Source of the DNA: Gnetum montanum
Lineage: Eukaryota; Streptophyta; Gnetopsida; Gnetales; Gnetaceae
Assembly (NCBI GenBank): GCA_015680685.1
Contig: MNCI01010180.1
Span: 209,400 to 273,399 of the forward strand
Length of the DNA stretch: 64,000 nt
Direction: 5' to 3'
The notes under the pieces were generated by a model. The model saw only the letters and a list, made by a program, of their open reading frames with translations, was not told where the DNA came from and searched no databases. Every line of letters begins with the position of its first letter. Within the stretch, counting starts at the first letter, position 1. A program made the translations under genes and the position numbers. This document shows, piece after piece, positions 11,693-23,269 of this stretch.

Positions 11693-12990
11693 TTAGCATT
11701 GGTGGCCATCTCCTCCATGACTAAGTTGGAAGGAGGATATCCAAACTAGTGAGCGGGGTTGTCCACCAACAAAGGTAATATGGATACTGGCTATTCTAGG
11801 CTCATGGAAAGGTTTGGTTTGTTGGATGTTGACCAACAATTTCTTATCTAGGCTCTCAAGTTTGTAAATCATCATGGCTCCTCAAGGAAAAGTTGCATGA
11901 ATAATATAAGGTCCTTCCCATAGTGTTTGAAATTTAGTGCATTGTGGCACATGTGTGGGGTTCCAATAAAGAACCTTATCTCCCAGTTGGTACTTAACTT
12001 TTCTAATTTTTAGGTCATGATGTCATTTATTAAAAGCCTTGTGCAATTCATTAGATGATAAGGTGACTAATCGGTTCTCATCTAGTAGGTTAAGGTTCAT
12101 TAACCATTCTTTTTGTGCTTGATTAAGGTCAAGGTTGAGATCACACACTGTAGATAGTGTATAGAGTTCTGCTTGAATAGAACATATTAGGAGTTTTCCG
12201 TACACTAACTCATAGGGAGAGTAGCCTATAGGGAGTTTACATGTGGAGAGGTATGCCCAAAGAGCATCATTTAGTTTGGTGCTCTAGTCTCACCTATATT
12301 TTCTAATGGTTCTTGTTAATATTTTCGTAATCTCCCTATTGGTTACTTCAGCTTGACCACTCGCTTGAGGATGGTATGGTGTAGTCAGTTTGTGTTTAAA
12401 TCCTAAGTGTTGCATCAACTTTCGAAATGTTGCACCTGTAAAATGTGTGCCATTATCAAAAATAAGTGCATGAGGCATGCCAAACCTGTTAATGATTTGT
12501 TGTTGAACAAATCATGCAACAGTAAATGATGTAAAATCCGTAACAGCAGCTGCTTCTGCCCATTTTTTGAAATATTCAACAACAAAAACAATGTAGCCTT
12601 TTCCATTGGAAATTGGTGTAATAGGCCCCATAAAATCAATTCCCCATATGTTAAAGGGTTCTAAAGGTTGAATCCATTATTATGGACCCTCCATCTTAGC
12701 AATCATTCCCCCATCATGTTGGTAGTGCTCACAAGATTGGATGAAATGATGAGCATCCTGGAACAATGTAGGCCAATAATATTCTGCAAGCAAGATTTTA
12801 ATGGCTATTCATCTCCCAGCATAATGACCCTCACAAGGGCCTTCATGCTTTTCTTAGAAAACTCTTAATTGATCTACATCAGGAACATACCATCAAACCA
12901 AGCTATCATGACACACTTTATAAAGTTGTCCGTTTATTTCTATAAAATACTTGGCTCGATGAAGAAACTATTGTTTCTTTTTAACATCTA
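11693..12990 (-). pseudogene. Integrase of family-A copy 2
   Basis: Integrase inserts the cDNA into the genome. On the minus strand, about 12990-12700 is a zinc-binding-like region (HEGPCEGHYAGR, then HHFIQSCEHYQHDGG). The catalytic core runs about 12690-12290 with WGIDFMGPI (first Asp), LIFDNGTHF (second Asp) and [17 protein letters not shown] (Glu), so all three DDE residues remain. The C-terminal part is at 12205-11693: SPYELVYGK, NPTHVPQ and WEGPYIIHA. Pol ends at a stop just after HGGDGHQC (11693), and the same ending is kept at 33923. In-frame stops at several sites make it non-functional. Confidence 0.9.
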
Positions 12991-13139
12991 ACTCTTGTGG
13001 TGTTTGTTATGTAAGAAGATAGGTAAGAATGCTACTATACCAATTTTTTTATGATTAATTGATTATTTACTACGCTTGCAAAGAGGAATTCATCAGGAAA
13101 GTGATCAAAAAGTAGATATTTATCCTCTTTGTTGTCCCA

Positions 13140-14374
13140 CCTTAACTGAGATAAATGATCAGCAACACCGTTCTCGGTGCCTTTACAATCAATCATTGTA
13201 AGATCAAACTCTTGTAAAATTATGAGCCATCATATGATGTAAGGGCTCACTGTTGGTTTATTCAATAGGAACTAAATTGCACTATGGTCTAAGTGTACAA
13301 ATACCTTATATCCCAATACATAGTGCCTAAACTTATCTAGTGCAAACACCACAGCCATTAATTCCTTTTCTGTTGTGGTGTAATTGAATTGTGCACTAGA
13401 AATACTTTGACTTGCATAGTGAATGTAATAGGATCATTTTTGGTCATCTAACTATGTAAGTATGGCTCCTAAAGTAAAGTTGGATGCATCATTCATTATA
13501 TGGAAGGGTCTGGACCAATCAAGAGCTTGTAGAATAGGTGTTTCTACAAGCTTCTTTTTTAAAGTTTGAAAAGCTAACTCACATTCTCTAGTCCATTCGA
13601 AAGGTACATCCTTTTTCGTTAGTTCAACCAATGATTTTGCAACCCTTGAAAAGTTCTCTATGAATCTCCTATAATAGTCAATGTGTCCAAGGAATGATCA
13701 GATGTCTTTTACAGTTTCAGGTTGGCATGTGATTCCTTAGATGACTTTAATCTTTTCAGGGTCTACATCTATCCTTGTTTGTGAAATCTTATGTCCTAAT
13801 ACTATGCCTTCTTGGACCATTAAATGGATTTTTTTCTAGTTGAGCCTTAAATTTGTTTCAACACATCATTTTAGTACTTGCTCTAATTGGTCCAATGCAT
13901 GATCAAAGTTTTCTCCGTAGGTGGAGAAATCATCCATGAAGACCTCCACACCATTTCCTATTTACTGTTGGAAGATAATTAGAACCAAACATTGAAACGT
14001 TGCAAGAGCATTGCACAAGCCAAACGATATCTGTTTGTATGCAAATGTCCCCCAAGGACTTGTGAACGTGGCCTTGGCTTAGTCTTCTGGTGCTATTTGG
14101 ATTTGGTTGTATCCACTATATCCATTAGAAAAATCTAGTAGCGATGCCCTGTAATGGTGTCTAAGACATGGTCGACGAATGACAACAAAAATTGGTCTTT
14201 GAATGTTGCCATGTTTAGTAGCCTAAAGTCTATACACACCATCCATTTACCTCCCTTTTTGGGCACAATAACTAATGGACTAACCCATTGGCTATCAACA
14301 ATGGGGTAGATGAACCCAAATTTTAGAATTTGTTCAATTTCTTCTTTAATCACTTGCTTCAGCTTTGGGTTCAA
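13140..14374 (-). pseudogene. Reverse transcriptase and RNase H of family-A copy 2
   Basis: Copies element RNA to DNA and removes the RNA strand. RT begins MNPKLKQVIKEEIEQILK at 14374, then SPLVIVPKKGGKW, VCIDFRLLN, SGYSGYNQIQIAPEDQ, SPWGTFAYKQISFGLCNA and the catalytic box EVFMDDFSTYGE near 13930. Then come EGIVLGHKISQ and SFLGHIDYYRRFIENFSRVAKSL. RNase H (about 13560-13200) has NDASNFTLGAIL, IHYASQSISSAQFNY, TTEKELMAVVFALDKFRHYVLG and LDHSAI. The connection ends EFDLTMIDCKGTENGVADHLSQL. Scattered TAG/TAA stops interrupt an otherwise continuous frame, and several sit where tryptophan or glutamine is expected. Confidence 0.92.
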
Positions 14375-14389
14375 TCTCCTTTGTGGTTG

Positions 14390-15490
14390 TCATCGAGGCT
14401 TCATGGAGGGGTTAGTGTAAATCCTATGTTGGCATATCCTAGGGTCTATTCCAGTTAATTTAGGATATGACCAAGTGAAGGATTTCAACCATTTGTTCAC
14501 CATTTTCAATAGTCTTTCTTTTTGTTGAGGAGTGAGCCTAGCATTAATAATTACCATTTTTCCATTTTTGAAAAATGTGTACTCCATACCAATGGGCAAT
14601 AGTTTTAACTCCAGGGGCTCTTGCTTAAAGTTGTTAGGGGTTTCCAACTTCCCCCAGTTGATATTTTCAATGTCAAGACTTGGAATTTGGTGATGGACTT
14701 TCTCTAATGTGTCTATGCTATCGATGTAAGTGCAAGTCAAACTCATAGTTGGTTCCTTGCATATAGTTGAGTTGCTCTCTTAGTTAGCTATCAACCATTG
14801 GATGCCTTTCTATCTTGTGGCTACTGCATACAAGCATCTTTGTATGTTAGTTACTTGTGCACACTGGTTGCATGTAGGCAATCTTAAATGTTGTACAAAC
14901 TAGGACTTCTACACGCAACTACATCCTATGTCACTGTATGCGATGCACAGAACTTTCTTCTTCTCGATCTTTCCAAATATATTTTCCTTTGATATCTCTA
15001 GGGAAAGATCATATATTTCTAGGAATGCATCAATTGTGCTTAGTCATGCTCTTTTCATTATGATTGGGAAGTCCCCCTTATAGTTGTTGACTTGAATCAC
15101 TAGGAAGTCGGCTAGACACGACCACCCACAAACAGTGGAACAATGTCCTCCACTAGTCCTAATGGGACAGTGATGGACTAGTTGGCCAGCTCTAAACGAA
15201 TGTTACTCTTTTGTAGTAGAGGTAGGTTCCAGGCTTTGTACATTTCTTGAGAGATTAAGTTGATACTAGAACCTGAATCCAAAAGAGCTTTGCACAGCTC
15301 ATTCCTAGCAATTTGTAAATATATAAGAGGACTTTCAGGATTAGAGAATTTCCTAGGAAGATGGCTAGCCTTAATCCAATCAGTAATGGCATGCATCAAC
15401 ATGACCGTGTGCGTTGAATGTGGCCTTTGGTTTGAAGGGAGCTCTGAAGTTTCATATGATGGTGAGGCCTTTGGAGAGTTAGCCACTTGT
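14390..15490 (-). pseudogene. Aspartic protease and pre-RT region of family-A copy 2
   Basis: Retropepsin-like domain that matures Gag-Pol. The minus strand at about 15330-15178 reads SPLIYLQIARNELCKALLDSGSSINLISQEMY; DSGSS is the catalytic DTGA-type loop. It is followed by LPLLQKSNIRLELAN and GLVEDIVPLFV. A linker of about 270 codons then leads to RT (open at 14746-14390, with SLDIENINWGKLETP). The same protease is kept at about 34720-34590 in the deleted copy. Confidence 0.85.
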
Positions 15491-15599
15491 GACTACAAGA
15501 ACTTGGTTGAACTGTTGGTCCTAAAGAAATCTCTCTTCTTTGTGCAATTTTCTGAACCAATAGTAGGATGAGGATTAACAGCCCTTGTAGCATTACGTT

Positions 15600-17937
15600 G
15601 CTACGACTAGGCAGGGAGCTCACCCTGCATGGCTGGAGTAGGTGGTAATGGAGTTAAGGGTGGAAGAGATGTAGTCAGATGAGAAGGATAGTATGTTTGT
15701 GGAACATCACCCCTAGGAGAAGGAGTTCTATAATACTCACGGGTTTGGTAGTGAGTTTGGGGAGCAACGTGACCAAGAGAGTCATGTGGAGAGATTGGCT
15801 ACTGCATGTAGTATCCATACGAGTTGGGTTGACAGTAAGGGTACTATTGACGTGGTTGTGGCATTCCCCATGATTATGGATGCTACGATTGTTTATACTG
15901 CTCATTTGGTTGTGGTGGAGTTCCACTTGGATAATACATCAAGGGTTGGTGGAACTGCCTTGGGTTACCTTGGGGATAAGGTAACCTTCAGGGTGTTTGC
16001 CTTCTGTTTAATTGTGGGTTAAGTGCATACACCCCAAACTCCTACAGATGTGAGATTATAGGGCAACATCCCTTAGGATGGTCATATTGGCATATCTCAC
16101 ATCCACCATCATTGTCTATATCTAAATCAACAACCTCTTCAATGATGGCAACTTTTCCCTTACCTTTGTTACATGCATATTCAGCTTCTCTCTTTTTTCT
16201 CCTTTCTCGATCACCACCTTCCTCTCTAGACTCCTCTACTATTTAAAGCACTATTTGAAATCTATTATCTAGGGAGTCCTACATTTGGTCCACCTTTGTC
16301 GATACTTCTGATGCAAGTTTTTGAATGGACAAGGTTTTTGTATTCACCATCTCTTCAAGTGGTGACTCTTCTTCATCCTCACAAAATCTAACTCCCTTCT
16401 TTCGAAGGGAAGGATCTCTATTATATTCTTCTACACTCTCTCTTTTCCTTAACTCACCTTCCTCTTTAGCAACTTACTCCAACAATCTTTGTACTTAATG
16501 GGCCCTAAGCTCAGATAGCCTTCCTTGGGCATAAGTCCCAAGGGTTCTTTGCATTTCATGCCTAAGCCCATCTATGAGATGGCATAGTTGTTCCCTTTGT
16601 TAGTAACCATGGCCTGGGCAATGATGTAAGAGTGCATAATATCAGCCCATGGAAACATCCAAGGGTTCATGTCCTTCTTGTTTCCATCCTTGGATTTGCT
16701 TTCATAGGTTGGACACTCGGGAGTATGTTTGATACTTATCATTGAACAGTTCTAACATAGTACTCCATCAATGAATGGATTTCAGTTTTAAGGACCGGTA
16801 CTAGCTTTCCACTTCCTTAATCAGTGTCCATGGAAACAACTTTTGTTTTTGCTACTCATTTTCTATGTTTTGTAAGGCAGATGCATTGTGAAATGCTTGC
16901 AAATGATTTTGAGGATCAGCGTTGTATCCCCCTTCAAATCATGGGATATTGTTCATGTTCAATCTTTTGATCCTACTATCTTTTTGGTGCCTCGTTGGGA
17001 TTCTAATAGCCTTAGTTATATCTAGCATACTTCAGGTAGCAAGTAGGGGTTCATCATGATCGTACTATCTATGGCATCTATGATGCCTATGTTGTTCCCT
17101 ACTCTCCCTCCTCTCGTGATGAGTTTCTCTAGAATGTCCTCATTCCCTTCCTCAGCTGCTTTGTCTATGATTCCTGTTTCACTTACCATTATCCTCTGGG
17201 TCTTTTTCCTTGCAACTATGTTTAGATCCTAAAGGAGAGGGTGAAGGAGATGATGAAGGTGAAGAAGAAGGAGGATCATCACCATGATGGTACCTACTTT
17301 CTTCTCTTTGGTGGTCGTAGCCTCGATCGCTGTTACAATTAGAATGTCCATCTTTTTCACGTGTTCATGTTCCTTTTTCAAACCCTTTGTGTCTATCAGT
17401 ACCAAAATCCAGCTTATGGATAGTTGAGTGAAGATTCTGATACACAACCCCTTGACTAAAGTTAATGGGAGGAACATCATTGTGTGGGAGACATCCTGAG
17501 GCAGGTTCACCACCCTCATTTTCACTTATGACATGTAGGACATTCTAAGACAACTTCCCCTTCATGGATTCATGATGTCTCTCCTGTTGTAGATCCCTTT
17601 GACGTTGTGCCTCCATGGGTCGATACTCTCTCAAGTCATGATCATGCACAATGTACTCTACCTATAAGTGCTGCGTACAAATTCGTGTGAGATCACGAAG
17701 GAGCATGCCCGAGACTAAGCAATCGAGAGGTAACACTATGTTACCTTCTAAATCATGCCAATGGAGTTGTTCATCCTAGTGGAGGATAAAGGTAAAGTTT
17801 GGTATATACTCATTGGGATGAATGTATACCACACAAAATTGTTGAGGGACTGGTGGATTATCATATGTACTACAGCTCTGATTGTTCCCTGTATCGGACC
17901 TAGGCAGTGAAATACTCTCATAAGAAGAAGGAGACAT
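15600..17937 (-). pseudogene. gag of family-A copy 2
   Basis: Starts MSPSSYESISLPRSDTG at 17937. A charged N-terminal domain with histidine/arginine/serine runs (17530-17080) is followed by the gag core at about 16960-16560: NIPRFEGGYNADPQNHLQA-like, LFPWTLIKEVESWYRSLKL, STMLELFNDKYQTYSRVSNL and WKQEGHEPLDVS. An acidic coiled region with KEEGELRKRESVEE follows. The zinc knuckle CEICQYDHPKGC is at about 16065-16101, spaced CX2CX3HX3C instead of CX2CX4HX4C. A Pro/Gln/Tyr-rich tail (YPQGNPRQFHQPLMYYPSG) leads to the protease. Gag and protease appear to share one frame. About ten stops break it. Confidence 0.85.
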
Positions 17938-18054
17938 AATTGTCTATTCAGTGTGCAATACTTTTCATTTCCCTAATTGTAAGATAACCAACCCTAAGGG
18001 TTCGTTCTAATGATGTGAAGATTTCCTAAGTTCTAGCTAGCGCACAACCAACAA

Positions 18055-18075
18055 AGTCCCCTGCAATGGTGCCAA
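18055..18075 (-). other. Primer-binding site of family-A copy 2
   Basis: Minus strand TTGGCACCATTGCAGGGGAC abuts the 5' LTR. It is a decayed form of the Athila/Tat site pairing with tRNA-Asp. Confidence 0.85.
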
Positions 18076-18924
18076 TGATGAGTGACAAAGTATCCCTATG
18101 CTCAACCATACAAATACGAGTTTACACGCACAATCTGGTCGAATTCCAGGGACTAAGTGCTTATGCACCTTTACAGAACCTAGACAGGTTAGTTAATCAT
18201 TATCTTCCCAAGCTTACTTGTATAGCATGTTTGTATGGTTAAGTAAACTTTAGGTATATGATTTATATATATATATTTATGTTTTATGTCCTGGTGCTAC
18301 AAAGGGAGAAGTGAACTAATCAAGTAACCAATTTAATTTAACTAATCGACTGTGCTCTAACTAGTCCTAACACCAGCATCTGTTCTCACTTGCCATACAC
18401 ATCTTGAACCAGTGCAACACTACTGGGATTACCAAACATTAATCGTTGTTGGGTTAGCAAGTGTTCCACACATGCTCAAAGTGGTCGTACTAAGTGTGCT
18501 TACTTGGGGGAGTTAACAAGGGGAGAGAGAGAACATTAATTAACTAAGGAAAGCATTAAATATTTATAAATAACATTAAATAAGTGATTCTAAATACTGC
18601 AAGGTTTATCACAAAGTTCATTTTTATTTCCAGCCACAAGGTGTGCTCAGGTACACAATGCTCGAATAAAGATCTGTTCACTTTATAACTCCTACTATGG
18701 GCACTCAGAAATAATTCTAACTCTGAGAAGGGAAAAAGGCAAGAGTTCAGGTAAGGGACTAAGACTAATTAACCAACTATTGCCAAACCAAGTGCACCCG
18801 CCTCTTATTTATAGGCAACAACACAGGACCCGATATCAGATGTTCGATATTGCTTGGAAGGCTTCAATATCGTGTACCCAATATTGCGGATGCGATATCG
18901 TGACCCCAATATCGCGGCTCATCA
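18076..18924 (-). repeat. 5' LTR of family-A copy 2
   Basis: 849 bp, TGATGAG...CTCATCA, about 85-90% like 9000-9849 by eye. TATA is at 18807-18815. U3 is about 109 bp with GCGATATC, CAATATCG and CGATATTG words. The 7-bp terminal inverted repeat is intact. The right target-site duplication AACAT is at 18925-18929. Confidence 0.92.
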
Positions 18925-21070
18925 AACATATTCCACCAACCATTCTATAAAATTAAAAGAAAACTACACACTATACCACCCCCCCCNNNNNNNNNNNNNN
19001 NNNNNNNNNNNNNNNNNNNNNNNNGATACAAAACATACAATTTAAAACCTACAATTCTATGCACAATAAAACACACTCAGCTATTATTTTTGATCCATTT
19101 CCCACATCTATAGAAAAAGCTATTGCTTTCTTCCACTTTCTAAGTTTTGAGTGATGTAACATAGGGAGCCTTGACTACTTAAGGCCACCTTCACAAGATG
19201 ATGAAAGTGTGCATACTTAGAGCATATTGTTATCATTGGCATCTTTACTAAAAATATTTTCTACCAATAATACAAGTTTGAAAGAGAGGATGGGAAGGAG
19301 TAGATGATGTTAAGTAGAGAGAAGGATAAGATGTAATGGCAATTGTAATCAATAAGGAAAATCTACAAATAGAAATATGAAGAAGGACAAAATGAAAAAT
19401 CAAACACAATGAGGGAAAAATGAGAAATCGAAGAACACAATGAATCCAGAAAATATAAAAACAAAATTCAAGATTATTTTGATTCGAAAAGCACAAAAGA
19501 GGGTAAAATGCGAAATTACATGAAAACACAATCAACTATTGAAATTGAACATACTTGAAACAACAGATAGAAAAATTGCAAATAACATGTTGTGATGCAT
19601 AAAGATCAATGTGAGATGTGGTGGAAATTGCAAATAGCAAGCTGCAATGCAAAACAAGTTGTGATGAGTAGAGAACAAGGTGAAATTTGCCACAACGAGT
19701 AAGGTAAGATGTGGTGGAAATTGCAAACAAGAAGTTGTAGTAGAGCTTTTGCATAGTAGAGTTTTTAGTAAGAGCCTTTGAAGAGAACAATGTGAGATGC
19801 AAGGCATTTGTGAGTTTGGTATATATCTTGTTTGAAACTCTTATTCTAATGTATATTAGTCCAAATGTAGTTTTATAAATCTTGTTTGATCTATATCATT
19901 TTTAATTTTATTTTTTTTGTGTATCCACTAATGCTATGCTTGACCTCTCAGTTGGTGAATAGCCAATTAAGTTGACTCATTAAAATTACAACCCAAGATT
20001 TAAAACAACATCTTCATTCCTAGGAGTTCTCATATCCCATGAAGTTTGAGGAGTTCAAACTATAGAAAATGGATATCAACCTTGGGCTAGGTATCAATAG
20101 ACTTTGTTGACGATTACTATTTATTGAAGATGTTTGAGGCTTTTTTGTTTTCGGCATCATTGTTTTAAAGGTTTCTAATGACTTCATTAACCCACAACTC
20201 TATATTAAAAAATGTTAATGGCATTTGATCTAAAAATGACATAAAAAATATAATCAGAATTTTGTTACATTTGCTAGAGTTGTCTAATGATTTTTGTATT
20301 TCCAATCCTTTGTAATTGATTGCACAGTTTCATTTGTTAGTCTTTGTGATTGCAATTTCTATCTTTTTTATTCTATGTATCTTCAATGCTTGTACCTATT
20401 CATTGCTTTCTTGTATTGAAATGAAGGCTGAAATTAGAAGTATTTTCAATATTGATAAAATAGAAGATATTGAAAAGAAAAATTGAAATCATTAGTAGAT
20501 AGAGATGTTGATTTTACATAAAATAAATATAGAATACCTCATCTTTAGCAAGTTGAATGTCAACCTTCGTAGGTGAAAGTTGTTATGTATTTGTAGGTTC
20601 ATTTTGTTAATTTTGTTTTTTCATATCTAAATGAGATTTGCAAACGATTTGGAGAAAATTTGAAAAGTGAAATGCAAAACAATCGTCAAATGTAAAATAA
20701 TTATTGATGAAATAAAAAATTATCTTTCAACTTTATTATTATTTGAAAAGGAAAAAATTAAAAAATGTAAGACAATGGGAGAGTTTAAAATTGGATAAAA
20801 ATATTATGAAGTCTTGAAATAAAAAATTGCAATTCCACATTATTATTGTTTCAAAATGGAAAAAATGCAATTTAATATCATTGTTGAAACAACATACCAC
20901 AATATGATTGTTATTTGAAAAGAAGTGGACAAGAAGGAAATTCAAAAAATTCAAAAAATTCAAAAACTAGAAATATGGTATGCAATTTAACATTACTCTT
21001 ATTCCGCAAAGAGAAAATTTCAGGAGTATAGTAACCGTGTCAGAGAAGTCATCCGCTCAGGTACGCAAGT
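18925..21070. repeat. AT-rich duplicated segment, copy 2, right part
   Basis: Continues the duplicated segment after the inserted element and aligns with 4994-7130. It includes CCACCAACCATTCTATAAAA, GAGCCTTGACTACT and CAGAGAAGTCATCC near the end. An assembly gap sits inside it. Similarity ends about 300 bp before the VTT gene start. Confidence 0.75.
18987..19024. other. Assembly gap (38 N)
   Basis: Run of N directly after a cytosine homopolymer (18978-18986), which probably caused the gap. Confidence 0.99.
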
Positions 21071-21376
21071 CACTGTGTTCATTACTTAAATCTGTTGTTA
21101 CAACCTTAAAACCTAGAAGGAACTTGTTCGAGCAGGGACCCTCTGTTGTACCGCAAAAGCCAAAGGAAGATCAAGAACAGGGGTAAAGCCTGGAACTGGC
21201 CTTTCCTAATAACGCTGCCGCTGCTGGTCGACTGTTCTTGCGTCTGAAATGAAATGAAGCAGGAATCCGTGGCAGACACAACAGGAGCAGGATTTTTGGT
21301 GCGGCAAGGATTTCTGTAAAATCAGATCAGACCACATCGAAATCAAATCGGAATTCATCCCATTCAGAAGCATAAG
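21071..21376 (+). promoter_or_regulatory. 5' flank and probable 5' UTR of the VTT gene
   Basis: About 300 bp of less AT-rich, apparently unique sequence between the duplicated segment and the start codon. I see no clear TATA box at a usual distance. The duplicated repeat ends only about 300 bp upstream, so the promoter is either short or partly repeat-derived. Confidence 0.4.
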
Positions 21377-23269
21377 ATGGGGATGATGAGGAAGGTGGTG
21401 TTTGTGATTGCGATGGTGGTGGTGGTGGGTGTGTGGATGGGGTCGAGCAGGATGAAGAATCATGAGAAGTACAAAGAGGCAGTAATGGCTGCCGTTGCAG
21501 AGCTATCTCAGAGACTGGGCATGTGGGCTATGCCCTGTTATGTAGTGCTTCACACTATGACGCTGGCCCTTTGCCTTCCCATTGCTGTCGCCTTCGAGGC
21601 TGGAGCTTCCATGCTCTTCGGCTTCATCCCTGGAGTAATCTGCGTTTTCTCGGCAAAAATTTTTGGGGCATCCCTGTCCTTCTTCATAGGCAGGTCAGAT
21701 TTCGCACCTCTTTCTACCCCATTTTCCGGATATTGTGTTTGTAAACTAGTTATGGTTAGTGGCTGACGTGGGGAATCTATTTTACGCACAAAAGAATTGT
21801 TTTCTTTTCTGGTTTTTCTTTTTTCCCTGATTTATTGTAATGCTGATCATACCTGAAATTTGGCACACGGATTGTTCCATTTCAAGCATTTTGCTGTTTT
21901 GTGATGCTGGAATTCTAATGTGTTTGATGTGGAGAAATTGATCTGATGAATAGAAAGATAAAAATCGGGAACCCAGAGTCTTTGATATATTGGGAAATTA
22001 GTCACGTAATGTCCCAATTAAGCATATGTTCTCTTAATTATATGATTTGTATGACTCCCACTCGAAACACGATTACAAGTAACTGCTTGGAGTATTCTCC
22101 TATTTAGGGACTCGCATAAATTAAATTGGACTAATCCATCTTCCTTTGGCCTCATTTCACGTCTAAACAAGCTATTCAATATTTGATGTGTCTTACTAGG
22201 AAAACACTTTCTACCCATATTAGTAATACTTGACTCATACAGGCACATAATAATGCAAAAATGTGTTTGTTCATGGTAAGATTGATCCTGTACAAAGCTG
22301 CCAATCAACTTAGTGCATCAGTTTTGACACAGTTGTAGAGAAGTCATTCCTGTTGCTTGTGCTTCAAGATAAAATATCATGTCACCAACGAGGAATCACA
22401 TGAAGCAAGGAACTCACTTAAGTCGATTTATAAACATTGTTTGTTTTTTCAAATCCTTCTACTGATTTCCAATTAGGCTGCCAAGAATTGATTTTATGAT
22501 TTAGTCACTATTGAGCATTGGCATCTTTCTGAGAATAATGCCTTGTTATCAACTTATGTTACCATTTTAATAAAATGGATTTCGATGTTAAATTTGAAAT
22601 ATGTGCTATCTTTTCTTCTATGCTGTATGTTGTGAATGTTTGGTTTCTTGCTTATTTGATTTCAATTATGTTAAGTACAAGAACAGAACCTCGATTTGTC
22701 ATTTAGATAATTTTTTGCAAGATGATATGGCAGTCACTGGATGTTCATATTTTCTATTAAAAAACGTAGAATTGAATTGATATAGCATCAAAGCAATTAG
22801 TGTGTAAAAGAAGTCTCATGGCTGAATTTGTTGCAGAATCCTGTTTAGAAGGTCAAGCTCAACAATGCAAGCAATTAGAAGGAATAAATATTTTCACATT
22901 GTCACCCAGGGAGTGGCACGTGATGGTTGGAGATTTGTCATGCTAGCACGCTTCTCGCCCGCACCATCGTATGTGATAAACTATGCCTTGGCTGCGACAG
23001 ATGTTAGGTTTTTCATTGATTTTCTTCTTCCCACTGTGATTGGATGCATTCCAATGATACTACAGAATACATCCATTGGTAGCTTAACCAGTGCAGCAGT
23101 AAATTTGGACAGTAATTTGGGACAGCATCAGATTTCTAAATACCTCTTTCCTATGCTTGGAATCTTATCTAGCTTATTGATTTCTGTTAGACTGAAGAAA
23201 TATGCTTCAGAGCTTAATTTAATTCATGAAGGAAATTGTTACATGGGTGAAGACAAAAAAGACAAGTAA
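21377..23269 (+). CDS. TVP38/TMEM64 (VTT, SNARE-associated Golgi / DedA-like) membrane protein, two exons
   Basis: Two exons, 21377-21693 and 22837-23269, join to exactly 250 codons (249 residues plus TAA). The intron is 21694-22836, with donor CAG|GTCAGA and acceptor TTTGTTGCAG|A; the split arginine codon falls in SFFIG-R-ILFRRSSS. The start MGMMRKVVFVIAMVVVVGVW gives an N-terminal membrane segment. The VTT domain follows with hydrophobic segments around residues 50-75 (MPCYVVLHTMTLALCLPIAV), the motif FEAGASMLFGF, 80-105, and GVARDGWRFVMLARFSPAPS, then NYALAATDVRFFIDFLLPT and GCIPMILQNTSIGSL. The C-terminal hydrophobic stretch (YLFPMLGILSSLLISV) precedes a charged tail ending KKDK. Plant relatives are 250-350 residues, so this copy looks complete. 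Family members act in the secretory pathway and, in animals and yeast, as lipid scramblases or autophagy factors; the role here is inferred. It has no frame break, unlike its surroundings. Confidence 0.93.

Larger units (their letters stand above)
9000..18924 (-). mobile_element. Complete Athila-like Ty3/gypsy element (family A, copy 2)
   Basis: A 9,925-bp element with two ~850-bp LTRs, PBS, gag, protease, RT-RNase H, integrase and a polypurine tract in the expected minus-strand order. Target-site duplications are AAAAT (8995-8999) and AACAT (18925-18929), one mismatch. The flanks together rebuild the sequence found unbroken at about 4985-5000. Pol resembles plant Athila: FMDDFS in place of YxDD, EGIVLGHKIS, TTEKELMAVVFALDKFRHY and VADHLSQL. 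Many stops show it is inactive. It is the best internal reference for the truncated family-A copies at 1855-4863 and 29941-38377. Confidence 0.92.

Noticed and set aside
21206-21463. Minus-strand His-rich frame opposite the VTT gene start
   Set aside because: Shadow of the GGTGGTGGTGG coding stretch of exon 1 on the other strand.
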